Assembly: GCF_913777995.1 (NCBI RefSeq)
Contig: NZ_CAJYVE010000052.1
Location: 1-63,659, forward strand
DNA: 63,659 nt
Source: an uncultured Pseudomonas sp.
GTDB taxonomy: Bacteria; Pseudomonadota; Gammaproteobacteria; Pseudomonadales; Pseudomonadaceae
Direction of reading: 5' to 3'
How positions within the stretch are numbered: position 1 is the stretch's first letter; each line of letters opens with the position of its first letter. The translations under genes and the position numbers were made by a program. Under the pieces are notes generated by a model. It searched no databases and was not told where the DNA came from. It worked only from the letters and a program-made list of their open reading frames with translations. Positions 35,793 through 45,703 of this stretch are shown piece after piece.

Positions 35793-37451
35793 ATGGCCAA
35801 GGCCGCCGACGTGGTAGTGCAATGTCTGGAAAATGAAGGCGTCGAGTACGTTTTCGGTATTCCAGGTGAAGAAAACCTCGACCTTCTCGAGTCTCTGCGC
35901 AAATCGCAGATCAAGCTGGTGCTGACCCGCCACGAGCAGTCCGCTGGCTTCATGGCCGCCACCTATGGCCGTCTGACCGGCAAGACCGGCGTCAGCCTGT
36001 CGACCCTGGGCCCCGGTGCCACCAACCTGGTGACCGCAGGCGCCTATGCCTACCTGGGCGGTATGCCCATGTTGATGATCACTGGCCAAAAGCCGATCAA
36101 GAAATCCAAGCAGGGCCGCTTCCAGATTCTGGATGTGGTCGGCATGATGCAGCCGCTGACCAAATACACCCATCAGTTGGCTTCCGCGGACAACATCCCG
36201 TCCCGCGTGCGTGAGGCCTTCCGTCTCGCCGAAGAGGAAAAGCCCGGTGCCGTGCACCTGGAGCTGCCTGAAGACATCGCCGCCGAACAGACCGACGTGC
36301 TGCCGATTCCGCGCAGCGTGCATCGCCGTCCGCTGGCCGAGCACAAATCCATCGAAGCCGCCGTGGCCAAGCTCAAGGCTGCGCGCAGCCCGATCCTGGT
36401 GATCGGTGCCGGTGCCAACCGCAAGATGACCGCCAAGGTCCTCAAGCAACTGATCGACAAGACCGGCATCCCGTTCGTTACCACCCAGATGGGTAAAGGC
36501 GTGGTCGACGAGCGTCACCCGCGCTTCCTGGGCAACGCCGCGCTGTCGTCCGGTGACTTCGTACACCGTGCGGTCGAGGCGGCCGACCTGATCATCAACA
36601 TCGGCCACGATGTGATCGAGAAACCGCCGTTCTTCATGGTGCGTGGCGGGACCGAAGTGATCCACGTCAGCTTCCGTTCCGCTGAAGTGGACGCCGTGTA
36701 TTTCCCGCAGATCGAAGTGATCGGCGACATCGCCAACGCTATCTGGCAGATCGGCGAAGCGCTGGATGCCGCGGCATTCGACGGTAGCGCACAGTGGGAC
36801 TTCACCCGCCTGATGGCCATCCGTGAAGCCAACGAAGCGCAGATCGCCGAAGGCGCCGACGACGACCGCTTCCCGGTCTATCCACAGCGTCTGGTGGCCG
36901 ACATCCGTCGTGCCCTGCCCAGCGAGGGCATCGTGGCGCTGGACAACGGCATCTACAAGATCTGGTTCGCGCGCAACTACAAGGCGCACAAGCCCAATAC
37001 CGTCCTGCTGGACAACGCCCTGGCGACCATGGGCGCTGGCCTGCCGTCGGCCATGGCGGCGCACCTGGTCAACCCCAAGCGCCCGGTGGTCTCGGTGTGC
37101 GGTGACGGTGGCTTCATGATGAACAGCCAGGAGCTGGAAACAGCCGTGCGTCTGAACATGAACCTGACCGTGGTAATCCTGCGTGACGACGGCTACGGCA
37201 TGATCCGCTGGAAGCAGGCCAACATGGGCTTCACCGATTTCGGCCTGGACTACGGCAACCCTGACTTCGTCAAGTACGCCGAAGCCTACGGTGCCCAGGG
37301 CCATCGCGTGGAAAGCGCCGAAGGCTTCCTGCCGCTGCTGGAGAAGTGCATCAGCACCCCAGGCGTTCATGTGATCGACTGCCCGGTCGACTACAGCGAG
37401 AACGACCGCATCCTCAACATCGAGCTGCGCGAGCGTAGCCTGGCCGTTTGA
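35793..37451 (+). CDS. alsS: Catabolic-type acetolactate synthase (large subunit-like)
   Basis: This 552-residue ThDP enzyme condenses two pyruvates to acetolactate. The catalytic Glu48 is in TRHEQSAGFMA. The Mg-ThDP motif starts with CGDGGF, and the second metal position, 27 residues after the GDG Asp, is Asp (RDDGYG) where anabolic enzymes have Asn; this matches the FAD-independent catabolic ALS type. No regulatory small subunit and no acetolactate decarboxylase lie nearby, so its physiological role is open; a related ThDP carboligase or oxo-acid decarboxylase is possible. aggag lies 4 bases before the ATG at 35793. Confidence 0.78.
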   Translation: MAKAADVVVQCLENEGVEYVFGIPGEENLDLLESLRKSQIKLVLTRHEQSAGFMAATYGRLTGKTGVSLSTLGPGATNLVTAGAYAYLGGMPMLMITGQKPIKKSKQGRFQILDVVGMMQPLTKYTHQLASADNIPSRVREAFRLAEEEKPGAVHLELPEDIAAEQTDVLPIPRSVHRRPLAEHKSIEAAVAKLKAARSPILVIGAGANRKMTAKVLKQLIDKTGIPFVTTQMGKGVVDERHPRFLGNAALSSGDFVHRAVEAADLIINIGHDVIEKPPFFMVRGGTEVIHVSFRSAEVDAVYFPQIEVIGDIANAIWQIGEALDAAAFDGSAQWDFTRLMAIREANEAQIAEGADDDRFPVYPQRLVADIRRALPSEGIVALDNGIYKIWFARNYKAHKPNTVLLDNALATMGAGLPSAMAAHLVNPKRPVVSVCGDGGFMMNSQELETAVRLNMNLTVVILRDDGYGMIRWKQANMGFTDFGLDYGNPDFVKYAEAYGAQGHRVESAEGFLPLLEKCISTPGVHVIDCPVDYSENDRILNIELRERSLAV

Positions 37452-37467
37452 TGATGCACCTCACCGA

Positions 37468-37505
37468 CCGGGTGGGCGCGAGCGATCTCGTGCTCACCCG
37501 GTTGG
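37468..37505 (+). terminator. Probable terminator after acetolactate synthase
   Basis: ccgggtgggcgcgag (37468-37482) pairs with ctcgtgctcacccgg (37487-37501), with two G-T pairs, 16 bases after the stop. The T run is weak (ttggcctt), so termination may be partial. Confidence 0.5.
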
Positions 37506-37597
37506 CCTTCACCCCGCCCGTCTCAGCGGGCCGTGCCAGATTCCGCATAACCCTGTAGGCTCCCCCTCTCTCGATCCTTCATCGACCAGGAGCCGCT

Positions 37598-38548
37598 GTG
37601 GATCTGCGCCAACTCGAAGCCTTCGCCGCAGTCATGTCCGCCGGCAGTGTCACCGGTGCCGGGCAGATGCTCGGGCGTTCCCAGCCGACCATTACCCGCC
37701 AGATCCAGGAGCTGGAGCAGGAACTGGGCTTTGCCCTGTTCGAGCGCAGCGGCCCCAAGGTCACGCCGACGCAGAAGGCGTTCATGATGACCGCCGAAGT
37801 GGAAAGTGCCCTGCAGGGCGTGCGCCACGTTCAGCAGCGGGCGTCGAGCCTGGCGCGTGAAGAGAATCTCAGCCTGCGCCTGGTCGCCACCCCGGCGCTG
37901 GCGGCCGGCCTGCTGCCTTCGGCGCTGGCGCTGTTGCCTGAACCTCTGCAGGCCCAGCAGTTGCAGATCCACAGCCTGTCGGCCGAAGCGGCGGTGCAGG
38001 CGGTGCTGTCGAAGACCTTCGACCTGGGGGTGATCAGCCTGCCCCTGGAGCATCGTGGCCTGGAGCTGCACTGGATTGGCGAAGCCGCTTGCGTGGCGGT
38101 ACTGCCCGCCGACAGCGAGCTGGCCGCTGAGCCTGTATTGAGCCTGGAGAAGCTCGCCAGCCAGACCCTGGTGAGCATTTCCAACCCATTCCGCTTCCGC
38201 CGCCGTATCGACAAGGCCTTCGCAGCAGCCGGCCTGGAGCCGGCGCATATTCTCGACACCAACACCTCGCTGATCGCCATGCAGATGGCGCGCGTCGGAC
38301 TGGGCGTGGCCCTGGTCGACCCGTTCACCGCGTTCGGTGTGCCTTTGCAGGGGGTGGTGGTGCGGCCCATCGCTTGTAGCGTGCCGTTCTACTTCGGCCT
38401 GGTTTCAGCGTATGCCAGCCCGTTGTCTGAAGTGGCACGGGCGTTGGTCGAGGCGTTGAAGACCTCCTCGCAGGCGCTGCTGCCCGGCATGACCCTGCAC
38501 CCGGCCAACCGTCATGACGTGTTGATGCAGGCCATCTACGCCAGTTGA
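37598..38548 (+). CDS. LysR-family transcriptional regulator
   Basis: This 316-residue regulator has the N-terminal LysR helix-turn-helix (LRQLEAFAAVMSAGSVTGAG; RSQPTITRQIQELEQELG) and an effector domain of the opine/octopine (OccR)-like group. The start is GTG at 37598 with aggag 6 bases upstream. It precedes the nine-gene monooxygenase-ABC operon on the same strand and is the best candidate for its regulator; the gap between them carries several palindromes. Confidence 0.88.
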   Translation: MDLRQLEAFAAVMSAGSVTGAGQMLGRSQPTITRQIQELEQELGFALFERSGPKVTPTQKAFMMTAEVESALQGVRHVQQRASSLAREENLSLRLVATPALAAGLLPSALALLPEPLQAQQLQIHSLSAEAAVQAVLSKTFDLGVISLPLEHRGLELHWIGEAACVAVLPADSELAAEPVLSLEKLASQTLVSISNPFRFRRRIDKAFAAAGLEPAHILDTNTSLIAMQMARVGLGVALVDPFTAFGVPLQGVVVRPIACSVPFYFGLVSAYASPLSEVARALVEALKTSSQALLPGMTLHPANRHDVLMQAIYAS

Positions 38549-38773
38549 TCGGGCGGACAGCCGCGTAACCTCTATTTATTTCCAATTCGAATATTCATAG
38601 AGCCTTTAAGTCTTTGTGGCGATAACCGCACGCTCTTAGTATTCGTATGACAAATTGAATAGCTTTTAGTATTTGAAAAGCGGATGGTATGACCCAGGTC
38701 ATGCTTTTCGTGCGTGGGGCCGACGCCTTCAGTCACGAGGCCATCTTTCCACCTTCATCGAGACTGCACACCC
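38549..38773 (+). promoter_or_regulatory. AT-rich control region of the monooxygenase-ABC operon
   Basis: This 225-base gap is clearly more AT-rich than its surroundings and holds two perfect inverted repeats: gcttttagtatttgaaaagc (38662-38681, 6-bp arms) and atgacccaggtcat (38689-38702, 6-bp arms). An attcgaatattcat near 38592 has LysR T-N11-A form. No clear -35/-10 pair could be fixed. Confidence 0.5.
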
Positions 38774-40234
38774 ATGCCTGATACCCATACCCCCATCGGC
38801 TTGCCGGCCCTTGAGGCACGCTTGCGCGAAGACCTGGAATGGCTCGGCCTGCCCGCCCAACCCTGGGTCAAGACCCACCGCCATGGCGACACCGAGTTGC
38901 TCGACGTCGCCATCGTCGGCGCCGGCATGGCCGGCATGGCCGCTGCTGCCGAGCTGCGCCATCTGGGGGTGCGCAGTGTGCTGTTCGACCAAGCCGAGCC
39001 GGGCTTCGAAGGGCCGTGGGCGACCACCGCGCGCATGGAAACCCTGCGCTCGCCCAAGCAACTGGCCGGCCCGGCACTGGGGTTGCCTGCACTGACTTTC
39101 CGGGCCTGGTTTCAGGCGCAGTTCGGCCTGGAACAGTGGCAGGCGCTGGACAAGATTCCGCGCCTGCAATGGGCCGAGTACCTGCGCTGGTATCGCCAGG
39201 TGATGGGGCTGGACGTGCGCAACCGCCAGCGCATCGCCAGTGTGCAGCCCACCGGCGATGGCTTCGTGCGCCTGCGGGTGGAAACCCCGGACGGCCAGCA
39301 GGAACACCTGGCCAGGCACGTCGTGCTGGCCACTGGGCGCGATGGCATGGGCGGCCCCTGGGTGCCGGACCTGGCACTGCACTTGCCACGCCAGTACTGG
39401 GCGCATTCGGCCGATGGCCTGCAAGACGCGTGGTTCACCGGCAAACGGGTGGCGGTGATCGGGGGTGGTGCCTCGGCCATGGACGCCGCCGGCACGGCAC
39501 TGGAAGCGGGTGCTGCCTCGGTGGACATGCTGGTGCGTCGCCGCGAACTGCCGCGCATCAACAAGGGCAAGGGCGCGGGCAGCCCCGGCATGACCCATGG
39601 CTACTGGCGCCTGCCCGATGCCTGGAAATGGCAGATCCGCGAGTACCTCAACCAGCAGCAGACCCCGCCGCCGCGTGGCAGTACCCTGCGCGTGGCCCGG
39701 CACGCCAATGCCCGGCTGTTGCTGGGCAATGCCCTGGAAGCGGTGCACCTGGACGAGCAAGGGCAGCTGCACGTGCGCACCTCGCAGGCCAACCTGGTCT
39801 ACGACTTCATCGTCTTCGCCACCGGCTTTCGCACCGACCTGGACCAACGCCCGGAGTTCGCTCCCTTCGCCCCGCACATCCGTCGCTGGTCGGAGCGTTT
39901 TCCATTGCCGGCCGACAAGCTCGACAGCGAGGCAGCGCAACTGCCCGACCTGGGGCCGCTGTTCGAATTCCTGCCACGCGAGCCGGGCGCCTGCCCGGGG
40001 CTGGAGCGCATCCACTGCTTCAACTACCCGGCGGCGCTGACCTACGGCGGCGTGTCTGGCGACATTCCGGCGATCAGCGACGGCGCCAAACGCATCGCCC
40101 AGGGCCTGGCCGGGCAACTGTTCAACGAAGACATCGAACGGCATTTCGCCGATATGCAGCGCTACGATGAACCGGAACTGCTGGGTGACGAATGGCAGCC
40201 CGGCGAACTGCGCGATACGGAGCGGCGCACGTGA
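38774..40234 (+). CDS. FAD-dependent monooxygenase (FMO/Baeyer-Villiger-like)
   Basis: This 486-residue flavoprotein has two Rossmann dinucleotide motifs, VGAGMAG (about residue 48) for FAD and IGGGASAMD (about 234) for NADPH, and the late FATGF motif typical of class B monooxygenases. The FxGxxxH fingerprint is degenerate (PRQYWAH), so it is not a classic FMO or BVMO. It probably inserts oxygen at sulfur, nitrogen or a carbonyl carbon. The ATG at 38774 was chosen over one at 38714 inside the control region. It opens the nine-gene operon; its last codons overlap the first permease gene (GTGA). Confidence 0.82.
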   Translation: MPDTHTPIGLPALEARLREDLEWLGLPAQPWVKTHRHGDTELLDVAIVGAGMAGMAAAAELRHLGVRSVLFDQAEPGFEGPWATTARMETLRSPKQLAGPALGLPALTFRAWFQAQFGLEQWQALDKIPRLQWAEYLRWYRQVMGLDVRNRQRIASVQPTGDGFVRLRVETPDGQQEHLARHVVLATGRDGMGGPWVPDLALHLPRQYWAHSADGLQDAWFTGKRVAVIGGGASAMDAAGTALEAGAASVDMLVRRRELPRINKGKGAGSPGMTHGYWRLPDAWKWQIREYLNQQQTPPPRGSTLRVARHANARLLLGNALEAVHLDEQGQLHVRTSQANLVYDFIVFATGFRTDLDQRPEFAPFAPHIRRWSERFPLPADKLDSEAAQLPDLGPLFEFLPREPGACPGLERIHCFNYPAALTYGGVSGDIPAISDGAKRIAQGLAGQLFNEDIERHFADMQRYDEPELLGDEWQPGELRDTERRT

Positions 40235-41205
40235 CCGGCTGGCTGCTGCGCCGTATCGGCCAGGCCGCTCTGGTGCTGGTGCTGATGTCGCTGATCGTGT
40301 TCGTCGGTCTGAATGCCATCGGCAACCCGCTGGACATCCTCATCGGTGAAGACCTCAACCAGGCCGAACGCGCCGCGGCCATCGCCCGTCTGGGCCTCGA
40401 CCAGCCACTGTGGCAGCAGTACCTGCATTTCGTCGGGGGCGCGCTGGACGGGCACCTGGGCAAGAGCTACGTGCATCACGAAGACGCCCTGCAACTGGTG
40501 CTGCAGCGCCTGCCGGCGACTTTCGAGCTGGCGCTGGTGGCCTTGCTGCTGGCGGTGCTGATCGGCGTGCCGCTGGGGTTGTTCGCTGGCCTGTACCCGG
40601 ACCACCCGGTGTCGAAAATGCTCATGGCCACCAGCATCATCGGTTTCTCGCTGCCGTCGTTCTGGGTGGCGCTGATGCTGGTGCTGTTCTTCTCGGTGCA
40701 CCTGGGCTGGCTGCCGGCCAGCGGTCGCGGCGAGACCCGCGAGCTGCTGGGTATCCAGTGGTCGTGGCTGACCCTCGACGGCTGGCAGCACCTGCTGCTG
40801 CCGGCGCTGAACCTGGCGCTGTTCAAGGTCTCGCTGATCCTGCGCCTGACCCGCGCCGGGGTGCGCGAGATCCTCCCCCAGGACTTCGTGCGCTTCGCCC
40901 GCGCCAAGGGCCTTTCGCCGCTGCGCGTGGTGCTCATGCACGTGCTGCGCAACACCCTGATCCCGCTGGTCACCGTGCTCGGCCTGGAACTGGGCTCGAC
41001 CATCGCCTATGCGGTGGTCACCGAAAACATCTTTGCCTGGCCCGGTTCCGGCAAGCTGATCCTCGACAGCATCAATAACCTCGACCGGCCGGTGGTGGTG
41101 GCCTACCTGATGATCGTGGTGGTGATCTTCGTCACCCTCAACCTGATCGTCGATGTCCTGTACCGCGTGCTCGACCCGCGGGTTCGTCTGGAGGCTGCGC
41201 GATGA
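40231..41205 (+). CDS. ABC transporter permease, DppB-like
   Basis: This 324-residue inner-membrane protein has about six membrane segments and the BPD permease EAA loop in DFVRFARAKGLSPLRVVL. The N-terminal RRIGQAALVLVLMSLIVFV is typical of the DppB/OppB group. The start is GTG at 40231, overlapping the monooxygenase stop by 4 bases. It forms the translocation pore with the next gene product. Confidence 0.9.
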   Translation: MTGWLLRRIGQAALVLVLMSLIVFVGLNAIGNPLDILIGEDLNQAERAAAIARLGLDQPLWQQYLHFVGGALDGHLGKSYVHHEDALQLVLQRLPATFELALVALLLAVLIGVPLGLFAGLYPDHPVSKMLMATSIIGFSLPSFWVALMLVLFFSVHLGWLPASGRGETRELLGIQWSWLTLDGWQHLLLPALNLALFKVSLILRLTRAGVREILPQDFVRFARAKGLSPLRVVLMHVLRNTLIPLVTVLGLELGSTIAYAVVTENIFAWPGSGKLILDSINNLDRPVVVAYLMIVVVIFVTLNLIVDVLYRVLDPRVRLEAAR

Positions 41206-42095
41206 GCCGTGCCGTATCGATCGCGTCGCCCTGGCGGCGTGCCCTGGGTGACTTCTTCCGTGCGCCATCGGCCCTGCTGGGCCTGGCGCTGTTGCTGGGG
41301 GTGGCGCTGCTGGCCCTGCTGGCGCCGTGGATCACCCCGCAGAACCCTTACGACCTGATGCAGCTGGATGTGCTCGATGCCCGCTTGCCGCCGGGCAGCG
41401 AAAGCTCCAGTGGCGCGTTCACCTACTGGCTGGGCACCGATGGCCAGGGCCGTGACCTGTATTCGGCGATTGCCTACGGCCTGCGCATCAGCCTGGTGGT
41501 GGGCCTGGGCTCGGCACTGATCGCCGCCGTGGTTGGCACGGTGATCGGCCTGGTGGCCGCCTACGCCGGTGGCTGGGTGGATGCGCTGCTGATGCGCCTG
41601 GTCGACATGCTGTTGTCATTTCCCGGCATTCTCATGGCGCTGATGATCCTGGCCTGGCTGGGCAAGGGGGTGGGCAACGTGATGCTCACCCTGGTGGTGC
41701 TGGAGTGGGCCTACTACGCACGCACCGCGCGGGGCCAGGCGCTGGTGGAAAGCCGCCGCGAATACGTCGAGGCCGCCCGTGGCCAGGGCATCGACCGGGT
41801 ACGCATCCTGCTCGGGCACATCCTGCCCAACTGCCTGCCGCCGCTGATCGTCATCGGCGCCCTGCAGATTGCCCGGGCCATTACCCTGGAAGCGACCCTG
41901 TCGTTCCTCGGCCTGGGCGTGCCGATTACCGAACCCTCGCTGGGTCTGCTGATTGCCAACGGCTTCCAGTACATGCTCGGCGACGAATACTGGATCAGCG
42001 TGTTCCCCGGCTGCGCCCTGCTGCTGACCATCGTGGCCATCAATCTGGTGGGCGACCGCCTGCGTGACGTACTCAACCCGAGGTTGCAGGCATGA
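41202..42095 (+). CDS. ABC transporter permease, DppC-like
   Basis: This 297-residue partner permease has the DppC/OppC hallmarks: N-terminal cytoplasmic stretch, first segment (LLGLALLLGVALLALLAPWI), FTYWLGTDGQGRDLYSAIAY, and the EAA loop EYVEAARGQGIDRVRILLGH. ATGA overlap with the previous gene. Together with the DppB-like subunit it should import a peptide-like or other small solute. Confidence 0.9.
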   Translation: MSRAVSIASPWRRALGDFFRAPSALLGLALLLGVALLALLAPWITPQNPYDLMQLDVLDARLPPGSESSSGAFTYWLGTDGQGRDLYSAIAYGLRISLVVGLGSALIAAVVGTVIGLVAAYAGGWVDALLMRLVDMLLSFPGILMALMILAWLGKGVGNVMLTLVVLEWAYYARTARGQALVESRREYVEAARGQGIDRVRILLGHILPNCLPPLIVIGALQIARAITLEATLSFLGLGVPITEPSLGLLIANGFQYMLGDEYWISVFPGCALLLTIVAINLVGDRLRDVLNPRLQA

Positions 42096-43099
42096 CCAGC
42101 GCCCCTCAAGTATTGCCGGCCACCCTCGACGTGCGCGGCCTGAGCGCCGCCTTCCAGACCCGCGACGGCCTGCTGCCGGCGGTGCGCGACCTGTCGCTGA
42201 CCTTGCAGCCGGGGCGGATTCTCGGCCTGGTCGGCGAGTCCGGCTCGGGCAAGTCGGTCACCGGCTTTTCCATCCTCGGTCTGCTCGACAAGCCGGGGCG
42301 CATCACCGCCGGCGAGATCCTGTTCCAGGGCCGCGACCTGCGTCAGCTCAAGCCGCGTGAGCTGCGCGAGCTGCAGGGTGACCGCCTGGCGATGATCTTC
42401 CAGGACCCGATGATGACCCTCAATCCGGTGCTGCGTGTCGATACGCAGATGATCGAGGCGGTGCGTGCCCACCGCCGGGTCAGCCAGGCCGAGGCCCGAG
42501 AACTGGCGCGCAGCACCCTGGCGGCGATGGGTATCGCCAGCCCCGAAGAGCGCCTGCGTGCCTACCCGCATCAGTTGTCTGGCGGCATGCGCCAGCGGGT
42601 GGCGATTGCCATCGCCCTGTTGCACCGGCCGGACCTGATCATCGCCGACGAACCCACCACCGCGCTGGACGTCACCATCCAGGCGCAGATTCTTGCCGAG
42701 GTGCAGAAGCTGGTGCGCGAGCAGGGCACCTCGCTGGTGTGGATCACCCACGACCTGTCGGTGGTCGCCGGCCTGGCTGACGAAGTGGCGGTGATGTACG
42801 CCGGGCGCATCGTCGAGCAGGGGCCGGTGGACGCCTTGCTGGACAACCCGCAACACCCCTATACCCAGGGCCTGATCGACAGCCTGCCGAGCCGCAACAA
42901 GCGCGGCGAACGCCTGCGCCAGATTCCCGGCCTGGCGCCGTCGCTGGGCAATCTGCCGTCCGGCTGTGCCTTCGCCCCGCGTTGCCCGCGTGCCAGCCAG
43001 GCCTGCCAGGCCGAGCCGCCGCTGGAGCTGCTGGCCGGCGGGCGCAGCGTGCGCTGCTTCCACCCCGGCACCCGTGCAGGAGAACAGCATGCCCGGTGA
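42092..43099 (+). CDS. ABC transporter ATP-binding protein, DppD-like
   Basis: This 335-residue ATPase has Walker A GESGSGKS, signature LSGGMRQR and Walker [13 protein letters not shown]. The C-terminal oligopeptide-transporter extension includes [14 protein letters not shown], the cysteine cluster usual in this family. It overlaps both neighbours (4 and 11 bases). It powers the importer with the DppF-like subunit. Confidence 0.93.
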   Translation: MTSAPQVLPATLDVRGLSAAFQTRDGLLPAVRDLSLTLQPGRILGLVGESGSGKSVTGFSILGLLDKPGRITAGEILFQGRDLRQLKPRELRELQGDRLAMIFQDPMMTLNPVLRVDTQMIEAVRAHRRVSQAEARELARSTLAAMGIASPEERLRAYPHQLSGGMRQRVAIAIALLHRPDLIIADEPTTALDVTIQAQILAEVQKLVREQGTSLVWITHDLSVVAGLADEVAVMYAGRIVEQGPVDALLDNPQHPYTQGLIDSLPSRNKRGERLRQIPGLAPSLGNLPSGCAFAPRCPRASQACQAEPPLELLAGGRSVRCFHPGTRAGEQHAR

Positions 43100-44096
43100 T
43101 ATTCCCTTGATCGAATTGCAACAGGTCAGCAAGGAGTTCTCTTCCGGCCAGCCGGGCATCGCCGGACGTGCGCTGCAGCGCCTTGGCCTGGCCCGGCCAC
43201 CGGCGCTAACCCGCGCCGTAGACAGCGTAGACCTGAGCATTCGGCGCGGTGAGGTGGTGGGGCTTGTCGGTGAGTCCGGGTGTGGCAAGTCCACCCTCGG
43301 GCGCATCGCCGCTGGCCTCAATGCGCCGACCCGCGGTCAGGTGCTGTTCGACGGACAGACCCTGGAGCAACGTCCGGCTGCCGAGCGCAAGGCGGCGCGC
43401 CTGAAGGTGCAGATGATCTTCCAGGACCCCTACTCGAGCCTCAACCCGCGCCTGCGCATCGACCGCATCGTGGGCGAGGGCGCACGCCTGCAAGGCCTGA
43501 CCGATCGTGCCGGGTTCGACGACTACGTCAGCACCCAGCTGCAACGCGCCGGCCTCGACCCGGCCCTGCGCCTGCGTTACGCGCATCAGTTCAGCGGTGG
43601 CCAGCGCCAACGCATCGGCATTGCCCGGGCCCTGGCGGTACAGCCCGAGGTGCTGGTGTGCGACGAATCGGTGGCGGCACTGGACGTGTCGATCCAGGCG
43701 CAGATCCTCAACCTGTTCATGGACCTGCGCGAGCAACTGGGCCTGACCTATCTGTTCATCAGCCATGACCTGGGCGTGGTCGAGCACCTGTGCGACCGCG
43801 TGGTGGTCATGTACCTGGGGCGGGTGGTGGAGCAGGCCACGGTCGAAGACCTGTTCGCCCGCCCCAACCATCCCTACACCCAGGCCTTGCTGGCGCAGAT
43901 TCCGCGCTTCGAGCAGCGTCGCAGCCAGTACACGCCGATCCAGGGGGAGATGCCCAGCCCCCTGGCGCCGCCGTCGGGTTGTCATTTTCACCCCCGTTGT
44001 CCGTATGCCAGTGCGCGCTGCCGCGAGCAGGCGCCCCCTCTGCAACAGGTGGCGCCGGGGCACTTCAGCGCTTGCCATCTCAATCACGCCGTATGA
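43089..44096 (+). CDS. ABC transporter ATP-binding protein, DppF-like
   Basis: This 335-residue ATPase has Walker A GESGCGKS, signature FSGGQRQR and Walker [13 protein letters not shown]; the Ser in DES replaces the Pro of the common DEP, as in many OppF/DppF proteins. The C-terminal [14 protein letters not shown] carries the family cysteine cluster. The ATG at 43089 is inside the end of the DppD-like gene (11-base overlap). Confidence 0.92.
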   Translation: MPGDIPLIELQQVSKEFSSGQPGIAGRALQRLGLARPPALTRAVDSVDLSIRRGEVVGLVGESGCGKSTLGRIAAGLNAPTRGQVLFDGQTLEQRPAAERKAARLKVQMIFQDPYSSLNPRLRIDRIVGEGARLQGLTDRAGFDDYVSTQLQRAGLDPALRLRYAHQFSGGQRQRIGIARALAVQPEVLVCDESVAALDVSIQAQILNLFMDLREQLGLTYLFISHDLGVVEHLCDRVVVMYLGRVVEQATVEDLFARPNHPYTQALLAQIPRFEQRRSQYTPIQGEMPSPLAPPSGCHFHPRCPYASARCREQAPPLQQVAPGHFSACHLNHAV

Positions 44097-45703
44097 ATGA
44101 GGACCGCTCCTTGAAACCCTTACTGACCAGTGCATTGACCCTGGCCCTGCTGAGCGCAGGGCATGCCGTGGCCGCTGACGCCGACAAGACCCTGCGCATC
44201 GCCTACGCCGACCCGGTGTCGTCCCTCGATCCGCAACTGAACAACCACGCCGGTGACCGCTCCATCGCCCTGCACAATTTCGAATCGATCGTGCAGCGTC
44301 GTGACGACGGCCTGCATCCGGGCCTGACCAAAAGCTGGGAAACCAAAGACCCGCTGACCTGGGTGCTGCACTTGCGTGACGACGTGAAGTGGCAGGACGG
44401 CAAGCCGTTCACCGCCGACGATGTGGTGTTTTCCGTGGAGCGGGCGCGCAACGTGCCGGGCAGCGTGGCGTCCTATGCCGCCGGCCTGCGCACCGTCGAG
44501 AGCATCAGCGCCCAGGATGCGCATACCGTGGTGATCAAGACCAAGGTGCCCAACCCCTTGCTGGTCGACAACGTCGACACGATCTACCTGGTCAGCCGCC
44601 ATGTGGGCGCGGGCGCCAGCAGTGAGGATTACAGCAGCGGCAAGGCAGCGGTGGGTACCGGTCCGTACAAGCTGGTGTCCTACGCGCAGGGTGACCGCGC
44701 GCTGTTCGAGCGCAACGATGGCTACTGGGGACCGAAGCCGGCCTGGGCCAAGGTCGACTACCGCTACGTTCCCAACCCAGCCGGGCGCACCGCCGCGCTG
44801 CTGGCCGGTGACGTGGACGTGATCGACAAGGTTTCGCCCAGCGACGTGCAGAAACTCGGCAAGACGCCAGGTGTGAAAGTCTTCGCCTACCCTGGCCTGC
44901 GGGCGCTGATCATCCAGCCAAGCTTCCGCGAAGGCCCCAACGAATTCATCCGCGACAACGCCGGCAAGCCACTGGCGCAGAACCCGCTGCGTGACGTGCG
45001 GGTGCGCGAGGCTCTGTCGCTGGCGATCAACCGCAAGGCCATCGTCGAGCGCATCCTGCAGAACACCGTCACCGAGGCCAACCAATGGATGCCGGCCAAC
45101 ACCTTTGGCTACAACCCCGACGTCAAGGACATCCCCTTCGACGCCAAGAAGGCCAAGGCCCTGCTCGCCGAGGCGGGTTATCCGGAAGGGTTCCAGCTGA
45201 GCGTCCATGTACCGGGCGACCGCTACCCGCAGGCCCCGGAGGCCATGCAGGCGGTGGCGCAGTTCTGGGCGCGCATCGGCATCAAGGTCGACCTGCAGGT
45301 GGTGCCATGGTCGGTGTACGCCAGCCGTGCCAACAAGAACGAGTTCGCCATCAGCGTGATTGCCTGGGGCAACGGCACGGGTGAAGCCAGCTACGGCCTG
45401 ACCAACATCCTCGCCACGGCGGATGCCGGCAAGGGCCTGGGCATGTCCAACTGGGGCCGCTACAGCAACCCTGAGGTCGACCGCGACCTGGAAAAGGCCA
45501 CTGCAGAATTCGACAACGCCAAGCGCGAAGCCATCCTGCGTGATTCGGTCAAGCGCGTCAGTGACGACGTTGGCATCCTGCCGCTGTTCCACTACCAGAA
45601 CATCTGGGCCGCCCGTACGGGTCTGAAAGTCGTGCCATGGCTCAGCGACCGCACCGCCGCGCTAATGGTCAGCGAAGAGCCGGCCGGCGGAGCCAAGCCT
45701 TGA
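44093..45703 (+). CDS. ABC transporter substrate-binding protein, peptide type
   Basis: This 536-residue periplasmic protein of the SBP_bac_5 (DppA/OppA) family has a signal peptide (LLTSALTLALLSAGHAVAA). Family blocks include LTKSWETKDPLTWVLHLRDD, KWQDGKPFTADDVVFS and GTGPYKL. The start may be ATG 44093, overlapping the ATPase stop, or TTG 44111, which is closer to a gagga site. From memory, its family is curated as a subgroup found beside monooxygenase and CMD genes, which fits this operon. It binds the imported compound; identity unknown. Confidence 0.9.
   Translation: MNEDRSLKPLLTSALTLALLSAGHAVAADADKTLRIAYADPVSSLDPQLNNHAGDRSIALHNFESIVQRRDDGLHPGLTKSWETKDPLTWVLHLRDDVKWQDGKPFTADDVVFSVERARNVPGSVASYAAGLRTVESISAQDAHTVVIKTKVPNPLLVDNVDTIYLVSRHVGAGASSEDYSSGKAAVGTGPYKLVSYAQGDRALFERNDGYWGPKPAWAKVDYRYVPNPAGRTAALLAGDVDVIDKVSPSDVQKLGKTPGVKVFAYPGLRALIIQPSFREGPNEFIRDNAGKPLAQNPLRDVRVREALSLAINRKAIVERILQNTVTEANQWMPANTFGYNPDVKDIPFDAKKAKALLAEAGYPEGFQLSVHVPGDRYPQAPEAMQAVAQFWARIGIKVDLQVVPWSVYASRANKNEFAISVIAWGNGTGEASYGLTNILATADAGKGLGMSNWGRYSNPEVDRDLEKATAEFDNAKREAILRDSVKRVSDDVGILPLFHYQNIWAARTGLKVVPWLSDRTAALMVSEEPAGGAKP

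Noticed and set aside
35547-37370. 607-residue open frame on the minus strand opposite the acetolactate synthase gene
   Set aside because: A His/Gln/Asp-rich shadow of a strongly conserved ThDP enzyme gene. Only its last residues, past the enzyme start, were considered as a possible RHS remnant.
44120-45592. 490-residue open frame antisense to the substrate-binding protein gene
   Set aside because: Composition and position are those of a shadow frame; the plus-strand gene has signal peptide and family blocks.
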